Assembly: GCF_040050925.1 (NCBI RefSeq)
Contig: NZ_CP157390.1
Coordinates: 930,001 to 994,000 of the forward strand
Source of the DNA: Leifsonia sp. NPDC080035
GTDB taxonomy: Bacteria > Actinomycetota > Actinomycetes > Actinomycetales > Microbacteriaceae
Length of the DNA stretch: 64,000 bases
Direction of reading: 5' to 3'
Shown here: positions 7,535 to 16,690 of the stretch, piece by piece
Layout of the letters: each line of letters begins with the position of its first letter
How positions within the stretch are numbered: position 1 is the first letter of the stretch
Position numbers and translations under genes: made by a program
The notes under the pieces: generated by a model
The model's database searches: none
The model's input: the letters and a program-made list of their open reading frames with translations, nothing else
Told to the model about the DNA's origin: nothing

Positions 7535-8824
7535 ATGAAAGTCACCAAGTTCCTGACCGGGGCCGCCGTCCTGGCGGCTGGTGCGCTCGCACTGAGCGCC
7601 TGTAGCGGGACGTCGAACGACGCGTCGGGCGGCAAGGTCACGATGACCTTCTGGCACAACGCTGCGACGGGACCCGGCGCTCAGTTCTGGAAGGACACGG
7701 TCGCGGGCTTCGAGAAGGCGAACCCGAACGTCACCATCAAGATCCAGCAGGTGCAGAACGAGGACCTGGACGGCAAGCTCCAGACCGCCCTCAACTCCGG
7801 CGACGCCCCGGACATCTTCCTGCAGCGCGGCGGCGGCAAGATGAACGCCGAGGCACAGGCCGGCCAGCTGAAGGACCTCACCAGCGGCATCAGCGCCGAC
7901 GCCAAGAAGAACATCTCCGAGGGCTCCTTCAAGGCGGAGACCTACCAGGACAAGATCTACGCGATGCCGGTCGCGGTGCTCCCCGGCGGCCTCTGGTACA
8001 GCCAGGACCTCTTCAAGGCGGCCGGGATCACCGAGGCGCCCGCCACCATCAGCGACCTCAGTGCCGACGTCGCGAAGCTGAAGGCGAAGGGCGTCGCCCC
8101 GATCGCGCTCGGTGGCAAGGATGCCTGGCCGGCGGCGCACTGGTACTACTGGTTCGCGCTGCGCGAGTGCTCCGCCTCCACCATGGAGAAGAGCGCGGAC
8201 AGCAAGGACTTCTCGGACGCGTGCTGGCTGAAGGCCGCTGAGGACCTGCAGGACTTCGCCAAGCAGAAGCCGTTCAACGACGGCTTCCTCACCACCTCTG
8301 CACAGCAGGGCGCCGGCTCGTCCGCTGGCCTGCTTGCCAACCACAAGGCGGCCATGGAGCTCATGGGAGCGTGGGACCCGGGTGTGATCGCATCACTCAC
8401 CCCGGACCAGAAGCCGCTGCCCGACCTCGGCTTCTACCCGTTCCCCGAGCTGGACAACGCCGGTGACGGCGAGCCCGGTTCGATGATGGGCGGCGTCGAC
8501 GGCTACTCCTGCTCGGCCAAGGCCCCGAAGGAGTGCGTCGACTTCCTGAACTACATCGCGACCACTCCGGTCGAGGAGGCCTACTACAAGGCGTTCAACG
8601 CCCCGCCGGTCAACACCGAGGCGCAGGCCAAGGTCACCGAGCCCTACCTGAAGGACGTCCTCGCCGCCTACAACAAGGCGCCGTTCGTCTCGCAGTGGCT
8701 GGACACGGTCCTCGGCCAGAACGTCGGAAACGCGCTCAACACGGCCGTCGTCAACATGCTCGCGGGCAAGAGCGACCCGAAGGGTCTCGTCGCCGCCGCG
8801 AACAACGCGGGCAAGAAGGGCTGA
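7535..8824 (+). CDS. ABC transporter sugar-binding lipoprotein
   Basis: A 429-aa extracellular solute-binding protein (family 1). Residues 1-23 form a lipoprotein signal ending in the lipobox LSAC (Cys23). The mature part has the MTFWHNAATGPG start and the GGLWYSQDLFKAAGI segment typical of oligosaccharide binders. ATG 7535 is preceded by a weak AGGTTGGA. It is the first gene of the operon and delivers sugars to the two permeases that follow. The neighbouring GH3 gene suggests a beta-linked gluco- or xylo-oligosaccharide, by inference. Confidence 0.92.
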   Translation: MKVTKFLTGAAVLAAGALALSACSGTSNDASGGKVTMTFWHNAATGPGAQFWKDTVAGFEKANPNVTIKIQQVQNEDLDGKLQTALNSGDAPDIFLQRGGGKMNAEAQAGQLKDLTSGISADAKKNISEGSFKAETYQDKIYAMPVAVLPGGLWYSQDLFKAAGITEAPATISDLSADVAKLKAKGVAPIALGGKDAWPAAHWYYWFALRECSASTMEKSADSKDFSDACWLKAAEDLQDFAKQKPFNDGFLTTSAQQGAGSSAGLLANHKAAMELMGAWDPGVIASLTPDQKPLPDLGFYPFPELDNAGDGEPGSMMGGVDGYSCSAKAPKECVDFLNYIATTPVEEAYYKAFNAPPVNTEAQAKVTEPYLKDVLAAYNKAPFVSQWLDTVLGQNVGNALNTAVVNMLAGKSDPKGLVAAANNAGKKG

Positions 8825-8832
8825 GACATCCC

Positions 8833-9888
8833 GTGAGCTCCATCCGCGAGAAAACCTCGACCGATTCCGTGTCGACGGCGGATCTCGCGCAGCACGACGG
8901 GAGCGGCGCAACGGCGTCGCTCCCGTCGCGGCCGCGCTCCCGCCGCGGCCGCTGGGGAGGCAGGGCCGAGATCGCCCTCCTTGCCGGCCCCGCCGTCATC
9001 GTCTTCGTGGCCTTCGTCATCCTGCCCGTGGTGATGGCCGCCTACTACGGCTTCTTCCGCTGGAACGGGTACGGACCCGTCACCGACTTCATCGGCCTGC
9101 AGAACTACGTCGTCATCCTCACCGATCCCGAATTCCTGAGCGCCCTCGGCCACAACGCCTTCATCGTGGTGATGTCCCTGGTCATCCAGGGCCCGCTCGC
9201 CATCCTGCTGGCCTTGCTGCTGAACCGCAGGATGAAGGGCCAGTCCATCATCCGCGTGCTGATCTTCGTCCCGTACGTGATCTCCGAGGTCGTGGTCGGA
9301 ACCGGCCTCAGCCTCATGCTCGCCAGCAACGGGGCGCTCAACGACCTTCTGCAGAACATCGGGCTCGGCTGGCTCGCGACCGAGTGGCTGTCGGATCCGA
9401 GCATCGCGATCTGGACGCTGATGGCGATCCTGACCTGGAAGTACATCGGCTTCGCGACCATCCTCTTCCTCGCCGGCCTCCAGGGCGTCCCGGAGGAGCT
9501 GTACGAGGCAGCCGCGCTGGACGGCGCGAGCTACTGGCAGATCCAGCGCAGGATCACCCTGCCGCTGCTCGCCCCGACCCTGCGGATCTGGGCCTTCCTC
9601 TCCATCATCGGCGCCCTGCAGCTGTTCGACCTCGTCTACATCGTCTGGGGTCAGTACGTCGCCGGCACCGCGGGCACCTCGACCATGGCGACCTACATGG
9701 TCGCGAACGGCCGCAACGCCGGCTCCTACGGCTACGGCAACGCGGTCGCGGTCGTCATCTTCCTCATCTCGCTGATCGTCGCGCTGTTCTACCAGCGCTT
9801 CGTCCTGCGGAGGGACACGGAGGGCGCCCTCACCACCAAGGAGCAGAAGAAGACCGAGAAGGCCGCCAAGGAAAGGAAGGCACGATGA
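8833..9888 (+). CDS. ABC sugar permease (MalF type)
   Basis: A 351-aa inner-membrane permease with a roughly 45-residue charged N-terminal tail, then six transmembrane segments. The EAA loop that docks the ATPase is at about residues 220-247 (EELYEAAALDGASYWQIQRR). The C-terminus is a Lys-rich tail. GTG 8833 lies 8 bp after the binding-protein stop; the ORF can be read further upstream in this frame but only across the binding-protein gene. Its stop overlaps the next start as ATGA. Confidence 0.92.
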   Translation: MSSIREKTSTDSVSTADLAQHDGSGATASLPSRPRSRRGRWGGRAEIALLAGPAVIVFVAFVILPVVMAAYYGFFRWNGYGPVTDFIGLQNYVVILTDPEFLSALGHNAFIVVMSLVIQGPLAILLALLLNRRMKGQSIIRVLIFVPYVISEVVVGTGLSLMLASNGALNDLLQNIGLGWLATEWLSDPSIAIWTLMAILTWKYIGFATILFLAGLQGVPEELYEAAALDGASYWQIQRRITLPLLAPTLRIWAFLSIIGALQLFDLVYIVWGQYVAGTAGTSTMATYMVANGRNAGSYGYGNAVAVVIFLISLIVALFYQRFVLRRDTEGALTTKEQKKTEKAAKERKAR

Positions 9889-10757
9889 CCGCCCTCGCCG
9901 CACCCACCGCCCGTGCGAAGCGCCGCGCGGAGCGCAAGAGCCTCCCCTGGGGTTCGCCCGTCGTCTACTTCATCGCGCTCGTGGTGATCGCGCTGATGCT
10001 CGCACCGATCGCGTACATCATCATCGGCGGCTTCCGCACGAACGCGCAGATCACGGTCGACCCGTCCGGGCTCCCGAACCCGTGGAACTTCTCGAACTAT
10101 CTCACCGTCCTCACCGGCGGCACGTTCTGGCAGCAGGCGCTGAACTCGGTGATCGCGGCGCTCGGCACCACGATCGGGGCCGTGTTCCTCGGCCTCATGG
10201 CCAGCTACGTCCTGGCCAGGTACTCCTTCCGCGGGCGCGGGGTCCTCTACGCCCTGTTCGCCGCCGGGCTGATGTTCCCGATCACGGTCGCGATCACCCC
10301 GCTGTACATCGTGATCCGCAACCTCGGACTGATGAACTCGCTGGGCGGCGTCATCATCCCGCAGATCGCGTTCGCTCTGCCGACCACCATCATCATCCTG
10401 GTGCCGTTCCTGCGCGCCATCCCGGACGAGCTCCAGGAGGCGGCGTTCATCGACGGCCTCGGCCGGCTCGGCTTCTTCTTCCGGATGGTGATCCGCCTTG
10501 CGATGCCCGGCGTGATCACAACGGGCCTCCTGGCCTTCATCGGAAGCTGGAACGGCTACCTGCTCCCGCTGTTCATCCTGAACGACCAGTCGTCGTTCAC
10601 GTTGCCCCTCGGCGTGCAGGCGTTCTCCGGGCAATACGCCATGGACACCGCGGCCGTGCTCGCGTTCACCTCGCTCTCGATGATCCCCGCGCTGGTGTTC
10701 TTCAGCATCTTCGAGCGCCGCATCGTCGGCGGCCTCACCGGAGCGGTCAAGGGCTGA
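9885..10757 (+). CDS. ABC sugar permease (MalG type)
   Basis: A 290-aa permease with six transmembrane segments and the EAA loop PDELQEAAFIDGLGRLGFFF. The start ATG overlaps the stop of the first permease by 4 bp, implying coupled translation and a heteromeric channel. No ATPase gene follows. Actinobacterial carbohydrate importers of this class usually borrow a shared MsiK-type ATPase encoded elsewhere, which is the likely explanation here. Confidence 0.92.
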   Translation: MTALAAPTARAKRRAERKSLPWGSPVVYFIALVVIALMLAPIAYIIIGGFRTNAQITVDPSGLPNPWNFSNYLTVLTGGTFWQQALNSVIAALGTTIGAVFLGLMASYVLARYSFRGRGVLYALFAAGLMFPITVAITPLYIVIRNLGLMNSLGGVIIPQIAFALPTTIIILVPFLRAIPDELQEAAFIDGLGRLGFFFRMVIRLAMPGVITTGLLAFIGSWNGYLLPLFILNDQSSFTLPLGVQAFSGQYAMDTAAVLAFTSLSMIPALVFFSIFERRIVGGLTGAVKG

Positions 10758-10791
10758 GCCCGGCCGTCCCCACACGTTTCAGGAAAGAAGC

Positions 10792-13101
10792 ATGACTACG
10801 ACTCCCTCACTCCCGGCCGCCTCCGAACGGGTCAGACGGCTGCTGGCCGAGATGACCCTGGACGAGAAGCTGGCTCAGCTCGTCGGCTACTGGGTCGACA
10901 AGGGCGACGACAACGTCGCGCCGCTCGACGGCGAGATGGTCGTCGCGACCAGCTACGAGGACGCGACGGCGAACGGCATCGGCCATCTCACCCGCGTGTA
11001 CGGGACCCGCCCGGTCGACCCGGTGGAGCGCGCATCCTGGCTCTGGTCGGAGCAGCGCAGGCTCCGCGAGCAGACCCGGCTCGGCATCCCCGCGCTGGTG
11101 CACGAGGAGTGCCTCACCGGGCTCGCCGCGTGGAAGGCGGCGACCTTCCCGACACCGCTCGCCTGGGGCGCAGCCTTCGACCCGGAGCTGGTGGAGGAGC
11201 TGGGCGCGGCCATCGGCGCCTCGATGCGCGAGCTCGGCATCCACCAGGGCCTCGCGCCGGTGCTGGACGTGATCAGGGACCCGCGCTGGGGCCGGGTCGA
11301 CGAGTGCATCGCCGAGGATCCGTACGTCGTCGGCACCATCGGCACCGCGTACGTGCGCGGCCTGCAGTCGTCCGGCGTGCACGCAACGCTCAAGCACTTC
11401 GTCGGCTACTCCGCGTCGCAGGCGGGGCGCAACCACGCGCCCGTCCACGCCGGCGAGCGCGAGGTGCGGGATGTGCTGCTCCCGCCGTTCGAGATGGCCG
11501 TCCGCGACGGCGGCGTCCGCTCGGTGATGAACTCGTACGCCGAGATCGACGGCGTGCCCGTCGCGGCGAACCCGGCGTACTTGACCGGGATCCTGCGCGA
11601 CGAGTGGGGCTTCGACGGGACGGTCGTCGCCGACTACTTCGCGGTCGCGTTCCTGCACACGATGCACCGCATCGCGGCGGACCGCGGCGAGGCGGCGGAG
11701 CTCGCGCTGACCGCCGGGATCGACGTCGAGCTGCCGACCGGCGACGCCTTCCTGACCCCGCTCGCCGAGCGCATCCGGGCCGGGCTCGCCGACGAGACGC
11801 TCGTCGACCGGGCCGTGCTGCGGCTGCTCGCGCAGAAGGAGGAGCTCGGCCTGCTGGACGAGACGTTCGAGAACCCGCCCACCGCGATCGACCTCGACAC
11901 CCCGGAGCACCGGGCGCTCGCGCTCCGCCTCGCGGAGGAGTCGCTCGTGCTGCTGACGAACGACGGCGCGCTGCCGCTCGCCGCGAACGCCGGGCGCATC
12001 GCGGTGATCGGCCCGAACGCCGATGCGGCCGAGGCGCTGATGGGCTGCTACTCGTTCGCCAACCACGTTCTCGCACATCACCCGGAGGTGCCGCTCGGGT
12101 TCGCCATCCCGCCGGTGCTCGACGCCCTGCGCGAGGAGTTCCCCGCCGCCGAGCTGGTCGCGGAGCGCGGCTGCGACGTCGACGGCGACGACCGGTCCGG
12201 CATCCCCTCCGCGGCGTCGGCCGCCGCCGGCGCGGACGTCGCCATCGTCGTCGTCGGCGACCGGGCCGGTCTGTTCGGCCGTGGCACCGTCGGCGAGGGC
12301 AACGACGTGGAGAGCCTCGAGCTGCCCGGCGTGCAGCGCGAGCTGGTCGAGGCCGTCGTCCGCACCGGGACGCCGACCGTGGTGGTCGTGCTCTCCGGCC
12401 GGCCGTATGCGATCGGCTGGGCCATCGAGGGCGCGGACGCGCCCGCGGCCGTGCTGCAGGCGTTCTTCCCCGGCGAGGAGGGCGGCCGTGCGCTCGCCGG
12501 TGTCCTCTCGGGACGCGTCTCACCGACCGGCCACCTTCCGGTCTCGCTGCCGCGTTCCGCGGGCGCAGAGCCGTTCTCGTACCTGCACCCGCTGCTCGGC
12601 GGGCCGTCCGATGTGACGAGCGCCGACAGCACTCCCGTGCTGCCGTTCGGCCACGGTCTCGGCTACACGACCTTCGAGCGCAGCGCGCTGGAGGCGGACG
12701 AGGCGGTCGCCGCCGGCGACGTGTTCGAGGCGACCGTCACGGTCAGGAACACCGGCGACCGCGACGGCACCGACCTCGTGCAGCTCTACGCCCGCGACGT
12801 CTACGGATCGGTCACGCGTCCGGTCGCCCAGCTGCTCGGCTACGCCCGGCTCCCGCTGGCGGCGGGCGAGGAGGCGGTCGTCCGGTTCCGCGTCCCGACC
12901 GCCCGTCTCGCCTTCACCGGCCGCGACGGTGTGCGCATCGTCGAGCCGGGCGACGTCGAGCTGTGGGTCGGCCCGTCGTGCGCCGTGCGCGAGACGGAGA
13001 CCCGCATCGCGCTGACCGGCGCCGTCCACCCGGTCACCGCCGCGGACGGCCGCCTGGTCGGCGTGGAGGTGGCCGCGACGGCTCCCGCTCCCACCGTCTG
13101 A
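10792..13101 (+). CDS. Glycoside hydrolase family 3 (beta-glucosidase/beta-xylosidase)
   Basis: A 769-aa cytoplasmic enzyme without signal peptide. Domain order is the GH3 N-terminal barrel (about 20-360, with KHFVGY at 201-206 and the nucleophile Asp281 in TVVADYFAVAFL), the C-terminal alpha/beta sandwich (about 395-620) and a fibronectin III-like domain (about 660-755). It cleaves non-reducing-end beta-linked sugars. ATG 10792 has AGGAAAG upstream. Being the last gene of the LacI-controlled operon, it probably hydrolyses the imported oligosaccharide inside the cell. A strong terminator follows. Confidence 0.92.
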   Translation: MTTTPSLPAASERVRRLLAEMTLDEKLAQLVGYWVDKGDDNVAPLDGEMVVATSYEDATANGIGHLTRVYGTRPVDPVERASWLWSEQRRLREQTRLGIPALVHEECLTGLAAWKAATFPTPLAWGAAFDPELVEELGAAIGASMRELGIHQGLAPVLDVIRDPRWGRVDECIAEDPYVVGTIGTAYVRGLQSSGVHATLKHFVGYSASQAGRNHAPVHAGEREVRDVLLPPFEMAVRDGGVRSVMNSYAEIDGVPVAANPAYLTGILRDEWGFDGTVVADYFAVAFLHTMHRIAADRGEAAELALTAGIDVELPTGDAFLTPLAERIRAGLADETLVDRAVLRLLAQKEELGLLDETFENPPTAIDLDTPEHRALALRLAEESLVLLTNDGALPLAANAGRIAVIGPNADAAEALMGCYSFANHVLAHHPEVPLGFAIPPVLDALREEFPAAELVAERGCDVDGDDRSGIPSAASAAAGADVAIVVVGDRAGLFGRGTVGEGNDVESLELPGVQRELVEAVVRTGTPTVVVVLSGRPYAIGWAIEGADAPAAVLQAFFPGEEGGRALAGVLSGRVSPTGHLPVSLPRSAGAEPFSYLHPLLGGPSDVTSADSTPVLPFGHGLGYTTFERSALEADEAVAAGDVFEATVTVRNTGDRDGTDLVQLYARDVYGSVTRPVAQLLGYARLPLAAGEEAVVRFRVPTARLAFTGRDGVRIVEPGDVELWVGPSCAVRETETRIALTGAVHPVTAADGRLVGVEVAATAPAPTV

Positions 13102-13122
13102 GGCTCCCCCGAAGCGCACGCC

Positions 13123-13153
13123 AACGCCCTCATCCCGTGCGGATGAGGGCGTT
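13123..13153 (+). terminator. Terminator of the sugar operon
   Basis: A perfect 13-bp stem (AACGCCCTCATCC with its complement) around a 5-nt loop, 22 bp after the GH3 stop. Confidence 0.8.
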
Positions 13154-13258
13154 CGCGTTCCCGTCGCCGTCGGCTGGTGCCGGGTGCTTCCGTGTCCGGG
13201 CGGGCCGCGGGTAGAGTGCGGCCCGAGGGGCGCGCGAGGCCCGGGAAGGAAGGCGACG

Positions 13259-14005
13259 ATGGCGGACCTCTCGGGGCGCAGAGCCCTCATCACGGGCGGA
13301 GCGAGCGGCATCGGCCTGGCGTGCGCGGAGGCGTTCGCCGCAGCGGGCGCGCACGTGACCGTCGCCGACCTGAACGGCGACGCCGCCCGTGCGGCCGCGG
13401 AGCGCGTCGGCGGGGAGGCGTGGGAGGTCGACCTCTCCCGCACCGAGGCGCTCGGGGACCTGCGGCTCGACACCGACATCCTGGTCAACAACGCCGGGCT
13501 CCAGCACGTGCGGCCGATCCACGAGTTCGAGCCGGAGTCGTTCGCGCTCCTCCTGCGCATCATGCTGGAGGCGCCGTTCCTGCTCATCCGGGCGGCGCTG
13601 CCCGGGATGTACGAGCGCGGCTTCGGCCGGATCATCAACGTCTCCAGCGTCCACGGCATCCGCGCCTCCGAGTTCAAGTCCGCGTACGTCGCCGCCAAGC
13701 ACGGCCTCGAGGGCCTGTCGAAGGTGACGGCGCTGGAGGGGGCGGCGCACGGCGTCACCTCCAACTGCATCGAGCCGAGCTACGTGCGCACGCCGCTGGT
13801 CGAGAAGCAGATCGCCGACCAGGCCCGCCTGCACGGCATCCCGGAGGCGGAGGTCCTGGAGCGGATCATGCTGAGCGAGCCCGCGATCAAGAGCCTGGTG
13901 GAGCCGGAGGAGGTGGCCGGCCTCGCCCTCTGGCTGGCGGGCGACGGCGCGCGGATGGTCACCGGCGCCAGCTACACCATCGACGGCGGCTGGAGCGCGA
14001 AGTGA
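13259..14005 (+). CDS. 3-hydroxybutyrate dehydrogenase-like SDR
   Basis: A 248-aa short-chain dehydrogenase. It has the cofactor motif TGGASGIG (12-19), NNAG (77-80), and the catalytic Ser130, Tyr143 and Lys147 (YVAAKHG). The segment IPEAEVLERIMLSEPAIKSL followed by VEPEEVAGLALWLAGD and a DGGW end is characteristic of D-3-hydroxybutyrate dehydrogenases (NAD-dependent interconversion with acetoacetate). ATG 13259 is preceded by GGAAGGA, and TAGAGT at 13212-13217 may be its -10. It overlaps the next gene by GTGA. A related SDR substrate cannot be excluded. Confidence 0.8.
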   Translation: MADLSGRRALITGGASGIGLACAEAFAAAGAHVTVADLNGDAARAAAERVGGEAWEVDLSRTEALGDLRLDTDILVNNAGLQHVRPIHEFEPESFALLLRIMLEAPFLLIRAALPGMYERGFGRIINVSSVHGIRASEFKSAYVAAKHGLEGLSKVTALEGAAHGVTSNCIEPSYVRTPLVEKQIADQARLHGIPEAEVLERIMLSEPAIKSLVEPEEVAGLALWLAGDGARMVTGASYTIDGGWSAK

Positions 14006-14868
14006 GTGCCGCCCCGTTCGCGGTCCCCGTGCCTGGCGGCGAGCTCGCCGGCGGGCAGTGGAACGGCGATGCGTCCGGGATGCCCCTGGTCGGCATCCAC
14101 GGCATCACCTCCAACCACGTCGCCTGGTCGGTCGTCGCCGACGCCCTGCCCGGCGTCCGATTCATCGCGCCCGACCTGCGCGGGCGCGGCCGGAGCGGCG
14201 GCCTGCCCGGGCCGTACGGGCTGGTCGACCACGCGGACGACGTCGCCAGGATGCTCGACGCACTCGGCGTGGAGCGCGCGATCGTCGTCGGCCACTCGAT
14301 GGGGGCGTTCGTCGCGGTGCGGCTGGCGGAGCGCCATCCCGACCGCGTGGAGCGGCTCGTCCTCATCGACGGCGGCCTGCCGGTGCACGGCGACGTTGAC
14401 CTCGGACCCGCGCGGGACCGGCTCCGGATGACGTTCCCGAGCGTCGAGGAGTACCTCGCGTTCTGGCGCCGGCACCCTGCGCTCGGCCCGTGGTGGAACG
14501 ACGCGGTCGAGGAGTACGCCCGCTACGACCTGACCGGCACCGCGCCGGAGCTCCGCTCCAGCGTCTCGGAGGAGGCGATGGCGGTGAACGCGCAGGAGCT
14601 GGACGGCAGCGCCGGCTACGAGGAGGCGCTGGCCGGGCTCACCCTCCCGATCGCGTTCGTGCGCGCCCCGCGCGGGCTGCTCGACGCCGAGCCGCTGTAC
14701 GACCCGTCGACGGTCGCGGGATGGCGCGGCCGTCTGCCGTGGTTCGAGGCGTTCGAGGCGGAGGACGTCAACCACTACACGATCCTGATGACGCAGGAGG
14801 GCGCGCGCCAGCTCACCCCGCACCTGCCGGCTCCACCACGGATCGGACACCACCCGAAGGAGAACTGA
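14002..14868 (+). CDS. Alpha/beta hydrolase (first of pair)
   Basis: A 288-aa alpha/beta hydrolase with the oxyanion segment GIHGITSNH, the DLRGRGRS motif, nucleophile elbow GHSMGA (Ser nucleophile) and a late His in EDVNHYTIL. Its GTG start overlaps the stop of the dehydrogenase gene (GTGA), so translation is coupled. It could be an esterase or lactonase supplying or consuming the hydroxy acid handled by the SDR; that is inference from the operon. Confidence 0.8.
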   Translation: MSAAPFAVPVPGGELAGGQWNGDASGMPLVGIHGITSNHVAWSVVADALPGVRFIAPDLRGRGRSGGLPGPYGLVDHADDVARMLDALGVERAIVVGHSMGAFVAVRLAERHPDRVERLVLIDGGLPVHGDVDLGPARDRLRMTFPSVEEYLAFWRRHPALGPWWNDAVEEYARYDLTGTAPELRSSVSEEAMAVNAQELDGSAGYEEALAGLTLPIAFVRAPRGLLDAEPLYDPSTVAGWRGRLPWFEAFEAEDVNHYTILMTQEGARQLTPHLPAPPRIGHHPKEN

Positions 14869-15918
14869 ATGCCAGGAACCCTGCTCGCCGGCATCGACGC
14901 CCGCAGCGTCCGCACTCCCCGTTCCACCGCCAACGTGCTCGAGCGTCCGGCGCCCGCTGCCACCACGACCGTCGTGTTCGTGCACGGCAACGTGTCGTCG
15001 TCGCTGTTCTGGCAACCGGTCATGCTCGCCCTTCCCGCCTCGGTTGGTGCGCTGGCGGTCGACCTGCGCGGCTTCGGCGACAGCGAGACGCTGCCGGTGG
15101 ACGCGACCCGCGGCGTCCGCGACTTCTCTGACGATGTCGCGGCCGTGCTCGACGAGCTCGGCACCGGTGCGGTGCACCTGGTGGGCTGGAGCATGGGCGG
15201 CGGGGTCGTGATGCAGCTGCTCCTCGATCGGCCCGACCTTGTGCGCAGCCTCACCCTGGTCTCGACCGTGTCGCCGTACGGGTTCGGCGGCACCGCGGCG
15301 GACGGCAGCCTGCTCAACGCGGACGCGTCCGGCTCCGGCGGTGGCGGCGCCAATCCCGACTTCGTCGCCCGCCTGGCCGCCGGCGACACGGGAGAGGAGT
15401 CGCCGACCTCGCCGCGGGCCGTCTACCGCTCGGCGTACGTCGCGCCCGGGTTCACCAGCGAGTACGAGGACCTGTGGGTGGAGTCGATGCTCTCGACCGC
15501 GACGGGCGAGGACAACTACCCGGGCGACGCGACCGCGACCGCCGAGTGGCCGGGCTTCGCGCCGGGACCGCGGGGCGTGCTGAACACGATGGCGCCGACG
15601 TACTTCGACACCTCCGGCATCGTCGAAGCCGACCCCAAACCGCCCATCCTCTGGATCCACGGCGCCGTCGACGCGATCGTGAACGACGCCTCCTTCTTCG
15701 ACCTCAACCAGCTGGGCGCCGCCGGCATCGTGCCCGGCTGGCCCGGCGAGGAGGTGGCCCCTCCGCAGCCGATGCTCGCCCAGATCCGGGCGGTGCTCGA
15801 ACGCTACGCGGCCGCAGGGGGCGACACGCACGAGGTGGTCTTCGAGGACTGCGGCCACTCCCCGCACATCGAGAAGCCGGCCGAGTTCCTGGCGGAGCTG
15901 CAGGCCTGGATCGGCTGA
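14869..15918 (+). CDS. Alpha/beta hydrolase (second of pair)
   Basis: A 349-aa alpha/beta hydrolase with VFVHGNVSSS (oxyanion region), DLRGFGDSE, elbow GWSMGG (Ser nucleophile) and GHSPHIEKP near the C-terminus holding the catalytic His. A large insertion after strand 6 (about residues 145-260) forms the lid. The ATG directly abuts the TGA of the preceding hydrolase, and AAGGAGAA lies just upstream as a good Shine-Dalgarno. It shares little obvious identity with the first hydrolase, so the two probably act on different esters of one pathway. Confidence 0.8.
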   Translation: MPGTLLAGIDARSVRTPRSTANVLERPAPAATTTVVFVHGNVSSSLFWQPVMLALPASVGALAVDLRGFGDSETLPVDATRGVRDFSDDVAAVLDELGTGAVHLVGWSMGGGVVMQLLLDRPDLVRSLTLVSTVSPYGFGGTAADGSLLNADASGSGGGGANPDFVARLAAGDTGEESPTSPRAVYRSAYVAPGFTSEYEDLWVESMLSTATGEDNYPGDATATAEWPGFAPGPRGVLNTMAPTYFDTSGIVEADPKPPILWIHGAVDAIVNDASFFDLNQLGAAGIVPGWPGEEVAPPQPMLAQIRAVLERYAAAGGDTHEVVFEDCGHSPHIEKPAEFLAELQAWIG

Positions 15919-15934
15919 GCCCGGTGGCGTCCGT

Positions 15935-15992
15935 CGCTTCCGGAGTTCTTCACGCCTCGCACCGGCGTGTTGCGTGAACACCTCCGGAAGCG
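15935..15992. terminator. Nested bidirectional terminator
   Basis: CGCTTCCGGAG (15935-15945) pairs with CTCCGGAAGCG (15982-15992), and inside it TTCACGC pairs with GCGTGAA and ACGCC with GGCGT, forming one long interrupted hairpin. It sits between the convergent hydrolase and TetR genes and can serve both. Confidence 0.65.
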
Positions 15993-16026
15993 ATGGCGGC
16001 GCAGAGCGCCGGCGAGTGCGGGGCCG

Positions 16027-16632
16027 CTAGTGCAGCTCCCCGCGCCGCAGCCCGAGCATCCCCTCGAGCGCGTGGGCCAGCTGGGAGCCGCGGTCGGCGG
16101 CCCCGCCCCAGCGGACGAGAGCTTGGGCGTTCAGACCGTCGATCATGCCGAGCAGTTGCCAGGCGACGGCCTCCGGTTCGTCGGTGCGGAAGGCGCCGGC
16201 GGCCACGCCGTCCGCGATCACGCCCTCGATCACCGCGCGCCACGCGTCCATCTGCACGCGCACCGCGGCGCCGAGCGTCTCGCTGCGGCGTCCCAGTGCG
16301 AACGCCTCGACCCAGATCAGGGTGACGTCGTCGCGGGAGCCGTCGAGGAGGGTGGCGACGAGTGCGCGGAGGCGCGCGACGGGATCCGGTGCCGCGGCCA
16401 GCAGCGCGCGGACGTCGTCGATCTCCGCTGCGACCACGCTGGAGAAGGTGTCGGCGACCAGGGCGTCCATCGACTCGTAGTAGTGCGCGACCAAGGCGGG
16501 GGCGACCCCGGCGCAGGCCGCGACGCCGCGCAGCGTCACCGCGGCGAGGCCCTCGGCGAGCGCGAGGGACCGTGCGGCGGCGGCCAACTCGGCGCGGCGC
16601 TCGGCCGGCGGTTTGCGGGCTGCTCTTGACAT
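16027..16632 (-). CDS. TetR family regulator of the agmatine deiminase operon
   Basis: A 201-aa TetR protein. The HTH covers about residues 25-60 (TLRGVAACAGVAPALVAHYY) and the rest is a helical ligand domain resembling BetI-type sensors. It is divergent from the agmatine deiminase gene with a 58-bp gap that contains a perfect 9+9 bp inverted repeat, so it likely represses that operon and itself. The inducer may be agmatine or a related polyamine, by inference. Confidence 0.85.
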   Translation of the reverse strand: MSRAARKPPAERRAELAAAARSLALAEGLAAVTLRGVAACAGVAPALVAHYYESMDALVADTFSSVVAAEIDDVRALLAAAPDPVARLRALVATLLDGSRDDVTLIWVEAFALGRRSETLGAAVRVQMDAWRAVIEGVIADGVAAGAFRTDEPEAVAWQLLGMIDGLNAQALVRWGGAADRGSQLAHALEGMLGLRRGELH

Positions 16633-16652
16633 CGTGGGTCCAGTATAGGTAT

Positions 16653-16674
16653 CTATTGATCATCCGATCAATAG
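16653..16674. promoter_or_regulatory. TetR operator palindrome
   Basis: CTATTGATC-ATCC-GATCAATAG is a perfect inverted repeat in the short divergent gap. It lies just downstream of TTGACA (16626-16631) and overlaps the expected -10 of the plus-strand operon, so a bound repressor would block RNA polymerase. Confidence 0.75.
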
Positions 16675-16690
16675 AGCCCGGAGGTTCCAG

